A stretch of 64,000 bases of DNA. Origin: Streptomyces sp. LX-29 (lineage in GTDB: Bacteria > Actinomycetota > Actinomycetes > Streptomycetales > Streptomycetaceae). Positions 33,616-43,500 of the stretch are shown here, piece after piece. The position numbers were made by a program, and so were the translations under genes. Every line of letters begins with the position of its first letter. Positions within the stretch are counted from its first letter, which is position 1. Below the pieces are notes generated by a model. It searched no databases. It was given only the letters and a program-made list of their open reading frames with translations, and had not been told where the DNA came from. The stretch is taken from positions 3,472,001 through 3,536,000 of the forward strand of contig NZ_CP089746.1 of the NCBI RefSeq assembly GCF_029541745.1. The letters are read 5' to 3'.

Positions 33616-34896
33616 TCAGCCCGCGCGCAGCGCCATGGTCATCGCCTCGACCGCCAGCAGCGGCGCCACATTGCTGTCCAGGGCCCGGCGGCACGCCGTC
33701 ACCGCGTCGATCCGGCGCAGGGTCCGCTCCGGCTTCGAGCTCGCGGCGACCCGCTCCAGCGCATCCCGTACGTCGACGTTGGCCAGGGCTGTCTCCGTAC
33801 CGAGCTGGAGCGCCAGCACGTCGCGGTAGAAGCCGGTCAGGTCGGTGAGGGCCAGGTCGAGGCTGTCGCGCTGGGTCCGGGTGGCGCGGCGCTTCTGGCG
33901 GTCCTGGAGCTCCTTCATGGCGCCCGCCGTACCGCGCGGCAGGCGACCGCCGGTGCCGGACGCGGCTCCCAGGGCGGCGCGCAGCTCCTCGGTCTCCTTC
34001 GCGTCGACCTCCTCGGCGAGCTGCTTGGCGTCCTCGTTCGCCGCGTCGACCAGCTCCTGCGCGGCCTTCAGGCAGCCGCCCACGTCGTCGACGCGCAGCG
34101 GCAGCTTGAGGACGGCCGCGCGGCGGGTCCGCGCCCGCTCGTCCGTGGCCAGCCGCCGGGCCCGGCCGATGTGGCCCTGGGTGGCGCGGGCGAGGGAGGC
34201 GGCCAGCTCGGGGGCGATGCCGTCGCGGCGCACCAGGACGTCCGCCACCGCGTCGACCGGCGGCGTGCGCAGCACCAGGTGACGGCAGCGGGAGCGGATC
34301 GTCGGCAGCACGTCCTCCAGCGAGGGCGCGCACAGCAGCCACACCGTGCGCGGAGCGGGCTCCTCGACGGCCTTGAGGAGGACGTTGGCCGCGCCCTCGG
34401 TCAGCCGGTCGGCGTCCTCCAGGACGATCACCTGCCAGCGGCCGCCCGCAGGGGAAAGCTGGGCGCGGCGCACCAGCTCGCGGGTCTCCTTCACACCGAT
34501 GGTGAGCAGATCGGTGCGGACGATCTCCACATCGGCGTGCGTGCCGATCAGAGTGGTGTGGCAGCCGTCGCAGAACCCGCAGCCCGGCGCGCCGCCCAGG
34601 GCCCGGTCCGGACTGACGCACTGGAGCGCGGCGGCGAACGCGCGGGCCGCGGTGGCCCGGCCGGAGCCGGGTGGACCGGTGAACAGCCAGGCGTGGGTCA
34701 TCCGGGACGAGGCGAGCGAGAGCGGCGCGCGCCCCTCCTCGTCCGGCCCACCGGTCCCGGACTGCGGAACGGCGGCCCTCGGCGCGGCCGCGGCGCCCGC
34801 CGCCCCGGCGGTCACCAACGCGTCCGCGTCCCGCGCGGCAGCGGTGAGCTGGACCGTCACCCGGTCCTGCCCGACCACGTCGTCCCACACCGCCAT
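33616..34896 (-). CDS. holB: DNA polymerase III subunit delta' (clamp loader)
   Basis: Protein of 426 residues of the clamp-loader family. It begins MAVWDDVVGQDRV, has a degenerate P-loop (FTGPPGSGRATAARAFA), a zinc-binding cluster (C-G-F-C-D-G-C around CGFCDGCHT, with an earlier C), Walker B-like VIVLEDADRL and the SRC motif (TIRSRCRHLVLR). Part of the loader that places the beta clamp on DNA. It ends a minus-strand group after the fused thymidylate kinase, the usual neighbour in Streptomyces. Start ATG 34896 has GGAGG 5 nt upstream. A Gly/Ala-rich insertion follows the first 35 residues, which is common in this genus. Confidence 0.92.
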   Translation of the reverse strand: MAVWDDVVGQDRVTVQLTAAARDADALVTAGAAGAAAAPRAAVPQSGTGGPDEEGRAPLSLASSRMTHAWLFTGPPGSGRATAARAFAAALQCVSPDRALGGAPGCGFCDGCHTTLIGTHADVEIVRTDLLTIGVKETRELVRRAQLSPAGGRWQVIVLEDADRLTEGAANVLLKAVEEPAPRTVWLLCAPSLEDVLPTIRSRCRHLVLRTPPVDAVADVLVRRDGIAPELAASLARATQGHIGRARRLATDERARTRRAAVLKLPLRVDDVGGCLKAAQELVDAANEDAKQLAEEVDAKETEELRAALGAASGTGGRLPRGTAGAMKELQDRQKRRATRTQRDSLDLALTDLTGFYRDVLALQLGTETALANVDVRDALERVAASSKPERTLRRIDAVTACRRALDSNVAPLLAVEAMTMALRAG

Positions 34897-35000
34897 CGTC
34901 GCCTCCAGCACCTGCGGCTTCGCCTGCCGCGGGGCCCGTTCCGGTCGTCCCGCGGCTCCCCATTGTGGAGCACGGCACCGACAACGGGCGCCGTGCGAGA

Positions 35001-38000
35001 TCAGCTCCGGCCGCGGCTCCGGCCGCCGCCGGCCTCGCCCCCGTCGTCCTCGCCCGCGCCGTCCTCGTTCCCGTACGGGCCCAGCAGCTCGTCGGCGAGC
35101 GTCGGGAGGTCGTCCAGCGGCGTCTCCTCCGCCCAGGTCGGGCGGCGCCGCTGCCCGGCGTCCGGGGCCTCGTCCTGTGCCGGGTCGACCTGGGGCAGCT
35201 CCCGAGTGCGGTCGTCGGCGGGGCCCGCGTCCGCCGCCTGCCGCGGCTGCGCCCCGTTCTCCTCCGGGCGGAACAGCCACGGGGGCACCCGGTCGGTGGG
35301 GTCCTCAGGCCGCTCGGGGTGGACCGACGGCAGCACCGCGGTCTCCGCGGTCGGGTCGGAGGCCGGCCGCTCCGCCGGGTGCGCGTCACCCGCGTCCGGC
35401 TGCGCCGGGTACTGCGGCAGCACGGCCGTCTTCTCGGCGTCCGGGCCGTCCGTGGGACCCACGGACGGCAGCACGGCGGTCTCGTCCACGTCGCGCGCGT
35501 CGCGCTCCGTCGTGCCGCCGTCGTCCGCCCGAGGCGTACATGGCGTCTCGACGGCGTCTGCGGGCACCTCGGGCCGCGCGGGAGGCATCGGCGGCATGGG
35601 GGGCACGGGCGGCAGCACGGCCGTCTCATCCGCGGCACCCGCCTCCGCGCGGGCGTCCACCCGCGGCGTACGCACCGTCTCGGCCGCCTCCGAAGGGGCG
35701 CCCTCGACGTGCGCCCCCTGCGCCTCGGAGCCCGTGGGCTCCACCGGCGGCAGCACGGCCGTCTCGTCCGGCGCGGACTGTTCCTGGACCGCGGGGGTGA
35801 TCTCGGGGCCGAGGCGCGGATCGCGGCGTTCGGGGGCGGGCCGCGCGGCGGCGGACGGGCTCTTGGTGAGCCGGGTCTTCGCGGGCCGCGACGCGACCGC
35901 CTCGGGGGCGCTCGTCCCGCCGTGGTCGGTCACCGTCGGGGCCCCGGCCACCGGGGTCTCGACGGTGGACGCCTCGCCGACCGTCCTCGGCGGCTCCTGA
36001 GCGCCACGCCCGTCCTGCGGGGCGGGCGTCGCGTTCTGTGCGGCGGGCTGGGTGCCCTGTCCGGGGGACGTGGTGCCCTGCGCCGCCGGCGTCGCGTCCC
36101 GTCCGGCGGGCGCGGTCTCCCGAGCTGCCGACGCGTCCTGGTAGCCGGCCGCCAGCGGGGTCTGGAGCGTGGGGGCGTCGCCCCCCGCACGCCGCGCGGA
36201 GCCGGCCTGCGGCGTGACGCCGGCCTCGGGCGAGGTGCCCGCGCCCGGCGTGCCCGTGCCCGGTCCGGCGGCCGCGGCGCCGCCGGCGTCCGGGCCCGCG
36301 TCAGCCGCCTGCCGGCGCGCGTCCTCCGCGCGGAGCAGCGCCTCCTCGGCCTGCCGCTGCCGCTCCAAGCGGCGGGCTTCCGCCTCCGCGCGGAGCCGCG
36401 CCTGCTCCTCGGCCTCGTGACGGCGGCGCTCCTCCTCGGCGGCACGGGCGCGGTCCTCGGCCTCGATACGCCGACGCTCCGCCTCGGCCCTCTGACGGGC
36501 GTCCTCGGCCCGCTGCCGGGCCTCCTCCGCCTGCCGCTCGGCCTCGCGCTGCCGTGCCTCCTCCAGCTCGCGGCGCTCGCGCTCCTCCTGCTCGGCGCGC
36601 GCCTTGGCGGCGGCCTCCTGTCGCTCGCGCTCCAGCCGCTCCTCCTCCGCCCTGCGGGCGGCCTCCTCCTCGGCCTTGCGCCGCGCCTCCGCCTCAGCGG
36701 CCTTGCGGGCCTCGTCACGGGCCTTCAGCTCGGCTTCCGAGAGGGGCAGCATCCGGTCGAGGCGGTGGCGCACCACCGCGGTGACGGCTTCCGGCTGCTG
36801 ACCGGCGTCGACGACGAGGTAGCGGCCCGGGTCGGCGGCGGCCAGGGTGAGGAACCCGGACCGTACGCGCCGGTGGAACTCGGCCGGTTCCGACTCCAGC
36901 CGGTCGGGTGCCTCGGTGAAGCGCTCGCGCGCGGTCTCCGGGGAGACGTCCAGCAGCACGGTCAGGTGCGGGATCAGGCCGTTCGTCGCCCAGCGTGAGA
37001 TGCGGGCGATCTCGGTCGGGGCGAGGTCGCGCCCAGCGCCCTGGTAGGCGACGGAGGAGTCGATGTAACGGTCGGAGATGACGACGGCACCCCGCGCCAG
37101 GGCGGGACGGATGACGCTGTCGACGTGCTCCGCACGGTCCGCCGCGTACAGCAGCGCCTCCGCGCGGTGCGAGATTCCGGCGCTGGACACGTCCAGCAGG
37201 ATCGAGCGAAGCCGCTTGCCGATGGCCGTGGCGCCCGGCTCGCGGGTCACCACCACCTCGTGGCCCTTGGCCCTGATCCACTCGGCCAGTGCCCGCACCT
37301 GCGTGGACTTGCCCGCTCCGTCGCCGCCCTCCAGGGCGATGAAGAAGCCTCCCGAGGCAGGGCCCTCCGCCGGGTCCCCGCCGAAGAGCGCCTCGCGCAG
37401 ATCGCGCCGCAGCGGCACGCCCTGCCGGTCGTCGGTCTTGCCGAGCACGAGGGCCGCGACCGGCAGCAGCAGCGCGCCGACCAGCATCAGGGTGAAGGCG
37501 GCGCCGCCGTGGGCGAAGACGAAGTCGCCGTTGACCAGCCGGTGCGGGCTGATGGCGGCGGCGAGCAGCGGCGCGGCGACCGCGCCGAGGCCCACGAAGA
37601 CGCGTACGACGGCCTGGAGGTGCTCGGTCATCCGGGCCCTGCGCGGCTCCTCGACCTCCTGGTCCAGCAGCGCGTGGCCGATCTGCGCCGCGACACCGGC
37701 CGACAGCCCGGCCAGCGCGGTGATCAGCAGCACGGTCGCGCCGTCGTGCACCAGGCCCGCCGCCAGCAGCGCCAGACCGGTCAGCGCGAGGGACAGCGAG
37801 AGCAGCCGCCGCCGCGACAGGCCGGGCAGCACCTTGGGGGCCGTGCGGATGCCGACCACCGGGCCGCCGCTGAGGGCGAGCACCAGCAGCGAGAAGGCGA
37901 CGGGGCCGCCGCCGATGTCGACGGCCTGGAGCGCGGAGACGCCCACGGCCGCCGCGATCGCCCCGGCGATGGCGCCACAGGCCAGCACCAGGTGCGGCAC

Positions 38001-38888
38001 GGCTCCCGTGCGGCCCTTCTCCGGGCCGAGCCGGCCGTCGGGACCGGGCATGGCGGCCCGTGGGCGACGCAGCCCCTCCAGCGGGGAGCGCGGGCGGGGC
38101 GTCTGGGCGCTGGGCAGCTCCAGGAAGCAGACAGCCGTGATCGCGGCCGCGAACAGCCCGGCCGCCCCGTAGGAGGCGATGGCCGCCTGGTGGATGTGGA
38201 ACCACGCGATGCCGGAGCCCAGCAGGTTCCCGAAGAGCGTGGCGGCCATCAGGCCGATGGCCGCCAACGGCAGCGAGACGAAGGTCGTACGGAGCCAGAG
38301 CCGGCGCAGCGCGTCGAGGTGGTCCGGCAGCGGGCGCACGGCCGCACCCTCGGCGGGCGGCGCGGGCAGCAGCCCGGGCGCCGCGCCGTCCTTGGCCACC
38401 GTCCAGCAGCGCTCGGCGGCTCCGCTGACGAACGCGGTGACCAGCAGCCAGACCAGGGCGTTGCCCGGGGTCCAGTCGATCCACAGCGGTGCGATGACGA
38501 ACAGCACCAGCCGCAGCCCGTCCGCGCCGATCATGGTCCAGCGGCGGTCGAGCGGACCGGACGGACCGATGAGCGAGGAGAGCGGGCCGAGCAGCACCGC
38601 CCCGAAGAGCACGGTCGAGAAGAGCCGTACGGCCAGCAGCGCGGCGACGGCGAAGGCCGCGCCCCGGTAGCCGCCTCCGAAGGAACCCGAGGCGACCGCG
38701 GCCTGGAGCGAGAGCAACAGGAGCACGAGCACCGCGAGCGCGTCCGCGGTACCGCTGACGAGCTGCGCGCTCCACAACCGCCGCAGCGGGGGGTAGCGCA
38801 ACAGGGCACGCACCGCGCGTTCGCGCGAGTCCGCGGCTAGGGCGCCGGAGGTGGGAGTCACGTCCGTTGGCTGCTCGGCTCGTGTCAT
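35001..38888 (-). CDS. tmk: Thymidylate kinase fused to an N-terminal membrane transporter-like domain and a repeat tail
   Basis: Protein of 1295 residues. Residues 1 to about 500 are hydrophobic with around ten transmembrane segments, resembling a major-facilitator protein that has lost clear transport motifs. Residues about 515-725 are a complete dTMP kinase: P-loop EGGDGAGKST (near 523), DRYIDSSVAYQGAGR, and the lid region. It makes dTDP for DNA synthesis. A highly charged coiled coil (about 725-860) follows, then a disordered Pro/Ala/Thr tail in which TAVLP recurs five times, usually as DETAVLP with V two residues later. Membrane-linked tmk of this layout is known in Streptomyces. An ordinary Tmk is about 210 residues. 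Confidence 0.92.
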   Translation of the reverse strand: MTRAEQPTDVTPTSGALAADSRERAVRALLRYPPLRRLWSAQLVSGTADALAVLVLLLLSLQAAVASGSFGGGYRGAAFAVAALLAVRLFSTVLFGAVLLGPLSSLIGPSGPLDRRWTMIGADGLRLVLFVIAPLWIDWTPGNALVWLLVTAFVSGAAERCWTVAKDGAAPGLLPAPPAEGAAVRPLPDHLDALRRLWLRTTFVSLPLAAIGLMAATLFGNLLGSGIAWFHIHQAAIASYGAAGLFAAAITAVCFLELPSAQTPRPRSPLEGLRRPRAAMPGPDGRLGPEKGRTGAVPHLVLACGAIAGAIAAAVGVSALQAVDIGGGPVAFSLLVLALSGGPVVGIRTAPKVLPGLSRRRLLSLSLALTGLALLAAGLVHDGATVLLITALAGLSAGVAAQIGHALLDQEVEEPRRARMTEHLQAVVRVFVGLGAVAAPLLAAAISPHRLVNGDFVFAHGGAAFTLMLVGALLLPVAALVLGKTDDRQGVPLRRDLREALFGGDPAEGPASGGFFIALEGGDGAGKSTQVRALAEWIRAKGHEVVVTREPGATAIGKRLRSILLDVSSAGISHRAEALLYAADRAEHVDSVIRPALARGAVVISDRYIDSSVAYQGAGRDLAPTEIARISRWATNGLIPHLTVLLDVSPETARERFTEAPDRLESEPAEFHRRVRSGFLTLAAADPGRYLVVDAGQQPEAVTAVVRHRLDRMLPLSEAELKARDEARKAAEAEARRKAEEEAARRAEEERLERERQEAAAKARAEQEERERRELEEARQREAERQAEEARQRAEDARQRAEAERRRIEAEDRARAAEEERRRHEAEEQARLRAEAEARRLERQRQAEEALLRAEDARRQAADAGPDAGGAAAAGPGTGTPGAGTSPEAGVTPQAGSARRAGGDAPTLQTPLAAGYQDASAARETAPAGRDATPAAQGTTSPGQGTQPAAQNATPAPQDGRGAQEPPRTVGEASTVETPVAGAPTVTDHGGTSAPEAVASRPAKTRLTKSPSAAARPAPERRDPRLGPEITPAVQEQSAPDETAVLPPVEPTGSEAQGAHVEGAPSEAAETVRTPRVDARAEAGAADETAVLPPVPPMPPMPPARPEVPADAVETPCTPRADDGGTTERDARDVDETAVLPSVGPTDGPDAEKTAVLPQYPAQPDAGDAHPAERPASDPTAETAVLPSVHPERPEDPTDRVPPWLFRPEENGAQPRQAADAGPADDRTRELPQVDPAQDEAPDAGQRRRPTWAEETPLDDLPTLADELLGPYGNEDGAGEDDGGEAGGGRSRGRS

Positions 38889-39082
38889 CTCGCCAGCCTA
38901 TCCGGATCGCGTGAACGCACGCGCCGCCCACCCGAACAGACGCCCGATCCGGCATCCGCCCTCCGGGCACCGCTGCTTCGCCCCTGCTCAGCCCCCGTCC
39001 CGGCGGTGCCGCGACAGGGCCGGGCACCCCCTTGCGAGCGCCCGCCACCGGCTCCTGGAGAGCCCGCACGGCCGGCCATCGG

Positions 39083-39132
39083 AGCCGCAGCGCGCCGAGC
39101 CGGCGGTCCGAAGCCGCAGCGCGCCGAGCCGG
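39083..39132. repeat. Direct repeat of 21 bp (two copies, 29-bp period)
   Basis: AGCCGCAGCGCGCCGAGCCG occurs at 39083 and 39112, each followed by G, in the noncoding tmk-topA gap. Confidence 0.7.
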
Positions 39133-39361
39133 GTACCGGACCGCGCGCACGGGGGAAACCGCGCTCCGCGCGGACGCGATCTCCGCCACACTCGCCGCGC
39201 GAGCGGCGAACGCGATGACCGGACGAGCGCCCCCATGCCGACGGCCGCCCCCGAGCCGATGCGTGGCACACCACGACGGAGGTGCCCACGCCGACCCACT
39301 CCGCCTCCCCCGCGGCCACGCCATCCCTCCGTGAGCGTGACGGAAGACGTAGCGGGAGACG

Positions 39362-39429
39362 CGCGGGGACGCGGAAGACGCGGGGACGCGGAAGACGCGG
39401 GGACGCGGAAGACGCGGGGACGCGGGAGA
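39362..39429. repeat. Tandem array of 17-bp units
   Basis: The unit CGCGGGGACGCGGAAGA is present three times exactly (39362-39412) and a fourth time with one change (39413-39429), then decays into shorter CGCGGGAGA repeats to about 39460. Confidence 0.85.
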
Positions 39430-39594
39430 CGCGGGAGACGCGGGGGACGCGACAGGCGGGCCGCGCGGGACCGCCGCGAACCCCACCGGGCCCGGGCGGC
39501 CGACCGCGCGGGCCCGCCTGCCGTGCTTGCTCCTGCTCCGCGCTCCTGCGTACCTCGGTTACCTCAGTACGTGAGCGCCTGAGCTGCTGACCGC

Positions 39595-42471
39595 CTACTC
39601 CGCGTCGCTCGCGGTGGACGCCTTCGCCGCGGCGGCCTTCTTCGCCGTCGTGGTCTTCTTCGCCGTCGTGGTCTTCTTCGCCGCCGTCTTCTTGGCCGTG
39701 GTGGTCTTCTTCGCGGCGGTCTTCTTGGCCGCCGTCTTCTTCGCCGGGGCCTTCTTCGCGACCGCCTTCTTGGTGGTCGCCTTCTTCGCCGTCTTCTTGG
39801 CCGGGCCCTTGGCGCGCTTCTCCGCCAGGAGCTCATAACCGCGCTCGGGCGTGATCGTCTCGACGTCGTCGTCGCGGCGCAGCGTCGCGTTGGTCTCGCC
39901 GTCCGTGACGTACGGGCCGAAGCGGCCGTCCTTGACCACCACCGGGCGCTCGCTGACCGGGTCGGTGCCCAGCTCCTTCAGCGGCGGCTTGGCGGCGGCA
40001 CGCCCACGCTGCTTGGGCTGGGCGTAGATGGCCAGCGCCTCGTCGAGCGTGATCGTGAAGAGCTGCTCCTCGCGCTCCAGGGAGCGCGAGTCGGTGCCCT
40101 TCTTCAGGTACGGGCCGTAGCGGCCGTTCTGCGCGGTGATCTCGACGCCCTCGGCGTCCTGGCCGACGACGCGCGGAAGCGACATCAGACGCAGGGCGTC
40201 CTCAAGGGTGACGGTGTCCAGGGACATCGACTTGAAGAGCGAGGCGGTGCGCGGCTTGACCGCGTTCTTGCCCGTCTTCGGCGTGCCCTCGGGCAGCACC
40301 TCGGTGACGTACGGCCCGTAACGGCCGTCCTTCGCCACGATCGGGTGGTGCGGCGCCTCGGGGTCGGTGCCCAGCACCCGCTCGCCGCTGGGCTTGGCCA
40401 GCAGCTCGTGGGCCAGCTCCACGGTCAGCTCGTCCGGCGGCAGGTCGTCTGGCACGTCGGCGCGCTGGCCCGCCTCGCCCTCGACCTCGGACGGCTTCTC
40501 CACGTACGGGCCGTAGCGGCCGACCCGCAGCACGATGCCGTCGCCGACCGGGAAGGAGGACACCTCGCGGGCGTCGATCGCGCCCAGGTCGGTGACGAGC
40601 TCCTTGAGGCCGCCCAGGTGGTCGCCGTCGCCGTTCCCGGCCTCGGCGGCGCCGCCGGCGGCCTGGGCGCCCTGCGCGCTGTCACCGAAGTAGAAACGCT
40701 TCAGCCACGGCACGGCCTCGGCCTCGCCCCGCGCGATGCGGTCGAGGTCGTCCTCCATCTTGGCGGTGAAGTCGTAGTCCACGAGCCGCCCGAAGTGCTT
40801 CTCCAGGAGGTTGACCACGGCGAAGCTCAGGAAGGACGGGACGAGCGCGGTGCCCTTCTTGAAGACGTAGCCGCGGTCGAGGATGGTGCCGATGATCGAC
40901 GCGTACGTCGACGGGCGGCCGATCTCGCGCTCTTCGAGCTCCTTGACCAGCGACGCCTCGGTGTAGCGGGCCGGCGGCTTGGTGGCGTGACCGTCGGCGG
41001 TGATCCGCTCGGCGGACAGCGCGGCGCCCTCGGCGACCTGCGGCAGCCGCCGCTCGCGGTCGTCGAGCTCGGCGTTCGGGTCGTCGGCGCCCTCGACGTA
41101 CGCCTTCATGAACCCGTGGAAGGTGATCGTCTTGCCGGAGGCGGAGAACTCCGCGTCCCGCCCGTCGGACGCCGTGCCGGCGATCTTGACGGTGACCGAG
41201 TTGCCGACCGCGTCCTTCATCTGAGAGGCGACGGTCCGCTTCCAGATCAGCTCGTAGAGGCGGAACTGGTCGCCGGTGAGCCCGGTCTCCGCCGGGGTGC
41301 GGAAGCGGTCGCCCGAGGGACGGATCGCCTCGTGCGCCTCCTGCGCGTTCTTGACCTTGCCCGCGTAGGAGCGGGGCTTCTCCGGCAGGTAGTCCGCCCC
41401 GTAGAGCTGCGTGACCTGCGCCCGCGCCGCCGCCACCGCGGTGTCGGAGAGCGTGGTGGAGTCGGTACGCATATAGGTGATGAAGCCGTTCTCGTACAGC
41501 TTCTGCGCCACCTGCATGGTGGCCTTCGCACCGAAGCCGAGCTTGCGGCTCGCCTCCTGCTGGAGGGTGGTCGTACGGAACGGGGCGTAGGGCGACCGGC
41601 GGTACGGCTTGGACTCGACCGACCGCACCGCGAACGGGCTCTCGGCGAGCGCCGCGGCCAGCGCGCGGGCACCGGCCTCGTCCAGGTGCAGGACATCGGT
41701 CTTGAGCTTGCCGTTCGGACCGAAGTCGCGGCCCTGGGCGACACGGCGGCCGTCGACGGCCGCGAGGCGGGCGGTGAGGGTGCCCGGGTCGCTGGGGTCG
41801 CCGCCCCGGCCGGTGGCGAAGGTGCCGGTCAGGTCCCAGTACTCGGCGGAGCTGAAGGCGATGCGCTCGCGCTCCCGCTCGACGACGAGCCGGGTCGCCA
41901 CCGACTGGACGCGGCCCGCCGACAGCCGCGGCATGACCTTCTTCCACAGCACCGGAGAGACCTCGTAGCCGTAGAGGCGGTCGAGGATCCGGCGGGTCTC
42001 CTGGGCGTCGACCAGGCGCTGGTTCAGCTCGCGCGGGTTGGCGACGGCCTCGCGGATCGCGTCCTTGGTGATCTCGTGGAAGACCATCCGGCGGACCGGG
42101 ACCTTGGGCTTGAGCACCTCCTGGAGGTGCCAGGCGATGGCCTCGCCCTCGCGGTCCTCATCGGTGGCGAGGAAGAGCTCGTCGGAGTCGGCCAGCAGCT
42201 CCTTGAGCTTCTTGACCTGGCTGCGCTTGTCGGCGTTGACGACGTAGATCGGCTGGAAGTCGTGCTCGACGTCCACGCCGAGCCGACGCACCTCACCGGT
42301 GTACTTCTCCGGCACCTCGGCGGCACCGTTCGGCAGGTCGCGGATGTGCCCGACGCTGGCCTCGACGACATAGCCAGGGCCGAGGTAGCCCTTGATCGTC
42401 TTCGCCTTGGCAGGCGACTCGACGATGACGAGTCGGCGGCCGCCCTGTGCGGTCTCGCTGGTCGGGGACAA
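39595..42471 (-). CDS. topA: DNA topoisomerase I
   Basis: Type IA topoisomerase of 958 residues, relaxing negative supercoils. The TOPRIM domain begins LVIVESPAKAKTIKGYLGPG and contains ATDEDREGEAIAWH. The active-site tyrosine lies in FITYMRTDSTTLS. Four TopA C-terminal repeat modules with GRYGPYV or GRFGPYV signatures (residues about 680-900) replace zinc fingers, followed by a lysine/alanine/threonine-rich tail (KKTAAKKT repeats, residues about 905-955). Such tails are typical of Streptomyces TopA and aid processive DNA binding. Start is TTG 42471, with GGAG 12 nt upstream. Essential core gene. Confidence 0.96.
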   Translation of the reverse strand: MSPTSETAQGGRRLVIVESPAKAKTIKGYLGPGYVVEASVGHIRDLPNGAAEVPEKYTGEVRRLGVDVEHDFQPIYVVNADKRSQVKKLKELLADSDELFLATDEDREGEAIAWHLQEVLKPKVPVRRMVFHEITKDAIREAVANPRELNQRLVDAQETRRILDRLYGYEVSPVLWKKVMPRLSAGRVQSVATRLVVERERERIAFSSAEYWDLTGTFATGRGGDPSDPGTLTARLAAVDGRRVAQGRDFGPNGKLKTDVLHLDEAGARALAAALAESPFAVRSVESKPYRRSPYAPFRTTTLQQEASRKLGFGAKATMQVAQKLYENGFITYMRTDSTTLSDTAVAAARAQVTQLYGADYLPEKPRSYAGKVKNAQEAHEAIRPSGDRFRTPAETGLTGDQFRLYELIWKRTVASQMKDAVGNSVTVKIAGTASDGRDAEFSASGKTITFHGFMKAYVEGADDPNAELDDRERRLPQVAEGAALSAERITADGHATKPPARYTEASLVKELEEREIGRPSTYASIIGTILDRGYVFKKGTALVPSFLSFAVVNLLEKHFGRLVDYDFTAKMEDDLDRIARGEAEAVPWLKRFYFGDSAQGAQAAGGAAEAGNGDGDHLGGLKELVTDLGAIDAREVSSFPVGDGIVLRVGRYGPYVEKPSEVEGEAGQRADVPDDLPPDELTVELAHELLAKPSGERVLGTDPEAPHHPIVAKDGRYGPYVTEVLPEGTPKTGKNAVKPRTASLFKSMSLDTVTLEDALRLMSLPRVVGQDAEGVEITAQNGRYGPYLKKGTDSRSLEREEQLFTITLDEALAIYAQPKQRGRAAAKPPLKELGTDPVSERPVVVKDGRFGPYVTDGETNATLRRDDDVETITPERGYELLAEKRAKGPAKKTAKKATTKKAVAKKAPAKKTAAKKTAAKKTTTAKKTAAKKTTTAKKTTTAKKAAAAKASTASDAE

Positions 42472-42668
42472 CTTCGCTCTTCTCTCCGGTCGACGCTCGG
42501 TGAACGGGCCCAGTACGGCACCGTGTCATTGCGGTGACGCTGCGGAGTGTGACGGTACATCCCGCCCCCGTGTCAAACGGAAAAAGCCCACAACGCCACT
42601 CGAACGGTAACCCGACAAGCGTCCTGTCTGCCGCCCGGACCGACACACCGCCCCCGCGGTGCCCGGTG

Positions 42669-42902
42669 TCAGGCGCAACCGAGATACCAGATTCCGCCGC
42701 CCAGCGCGGCGACCCCGGCGAGAAGGGAGACGATGGCTCCGGTGACGGGACGCACGCCCTCCGCGACCGGTACCCGGCCGTGCACGCGCACCCCCGTCCA
42801 CAGCAGCAACGCGGCGCCGAACAGCACGAACGCCGTCCCGGCGAAGACCGCGGGTCCACTCTCCATGGCCGAAAGCGTTCCACTCACAGAAGGCCGCGAC
42901 AC
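42669..42902 (-). CDS. Small two-helix membrane protein
   Basis: Protein of up to 77 residues with two hydrophobic segments (VFAGTAFVLFGAALLLWTGV and TGAIVSLLAGVAALGGGIWY) separated by a short basic loop. No family recognised. Start uncertain: GTG 42902, GTG 42887 or ATG 42866 are all in frame and none has a strong ribosome binding site; the last keeps both helices in 65 residues. It lies upstream of topA on the same strand, 198 bp away. Confidence 0.65.
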   Translation of the reverse strand: MSRPSVSGTLSAMESGPAVFAGTAFVLFGAALLLWTGVRVHGRVPVAEGVRPVTGAIVSLLAGVAALGGGIWYLGCA

Positions 42903-42989
42903 GAACCGCGGGTGAACGGCGCGTCACCTCATGTCACATCTTGGCCAAGCCTGAGCCCTCCCTCGGCCGCCCCGTCCCGGCGACTGCGC

Positions 42990-43004
42990 CATTGGTGACC
43001 AATG
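42990..43004. promoter_or_regulatory. Perfect palindrome next to an AT-rich patch, candidate operator
   Basis: CATTGGTGACCAATG is a perfect inverted repeat with a single central base. It sits beside the AT-rich GAGGATTTCTTCGGATTTTT, rare in this GC-rich DNA, about 90-140 bp upstream of the small membrane gene. This looks like a regulator site at a promoter. Confidence 0.5.
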
Positions 43005-43500
43005 AGGATTTCTTCGGATTTTTATCTGGTGACGTAAGCCTCGAATCGATTTCGGTCACCTGTGCGTGACCCTCCGTGGCCGATTCGGTCGGGCAGCGAG
43101 GGCGCACGGGGGCACCCGGCGGTACGCGGTGTGCGCTGGGCTGCACACGGGGGAGCACCGCGTACGCCGTAGAAGCAGCGGTCTGAGGAGCCGTCGACGT
43201 GCCGATCGTCGTCGCGCCCCGGGGAGGCGGCGGAACGCCACGGGCAGGGGACGGCGCACCGGCGGGGGCATCGGGCGCACGGGCCCCGGGGGCGTGGAGC
43301 TCCCGGGGCCTGCGGGCGTGGGGCGCACGGGGCGCCGGGCTCACGGGGCGCCGGGCGCCGGGGCCGCGCCTCCCGTGGCCGCAGGCCGGGCGACGACTGC
43401 CCGAGCGCGCCCTGTGCGCCGCCCCGCGCTCCGCACCGTCGCGTGCCGGGTCCGCGCTTCGAGCGCCAGCCGCTGCCCGGCCCGGTGTCGCCGAATGACG

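Larger units (their letters stand above)
38889..39594. other. Intergenic region between tmk and topA with two repeat arrays
   Basis: These 706 bp contain no supported gene. Two features stand out: a 21-bp direct repeat at 39083-39103 and 39112-39132, and an array of 17-bp units at 39362-39429. The tmk promoter should lie near 38890-38990. Confidence 0.4.

Noticed and set aside
39362-39429. CRISPR array
   Set aside because: Units are contiguous with no unique spacers and no cas genes are nearby; the same holds for the arrays at 43501, 54643 and 62722.
40345-42537. Open plus-strand frame of about 730 codons over topA
   Set aside because: Antisense artefact of high-GC codon use. topA on the minus strand is certain.
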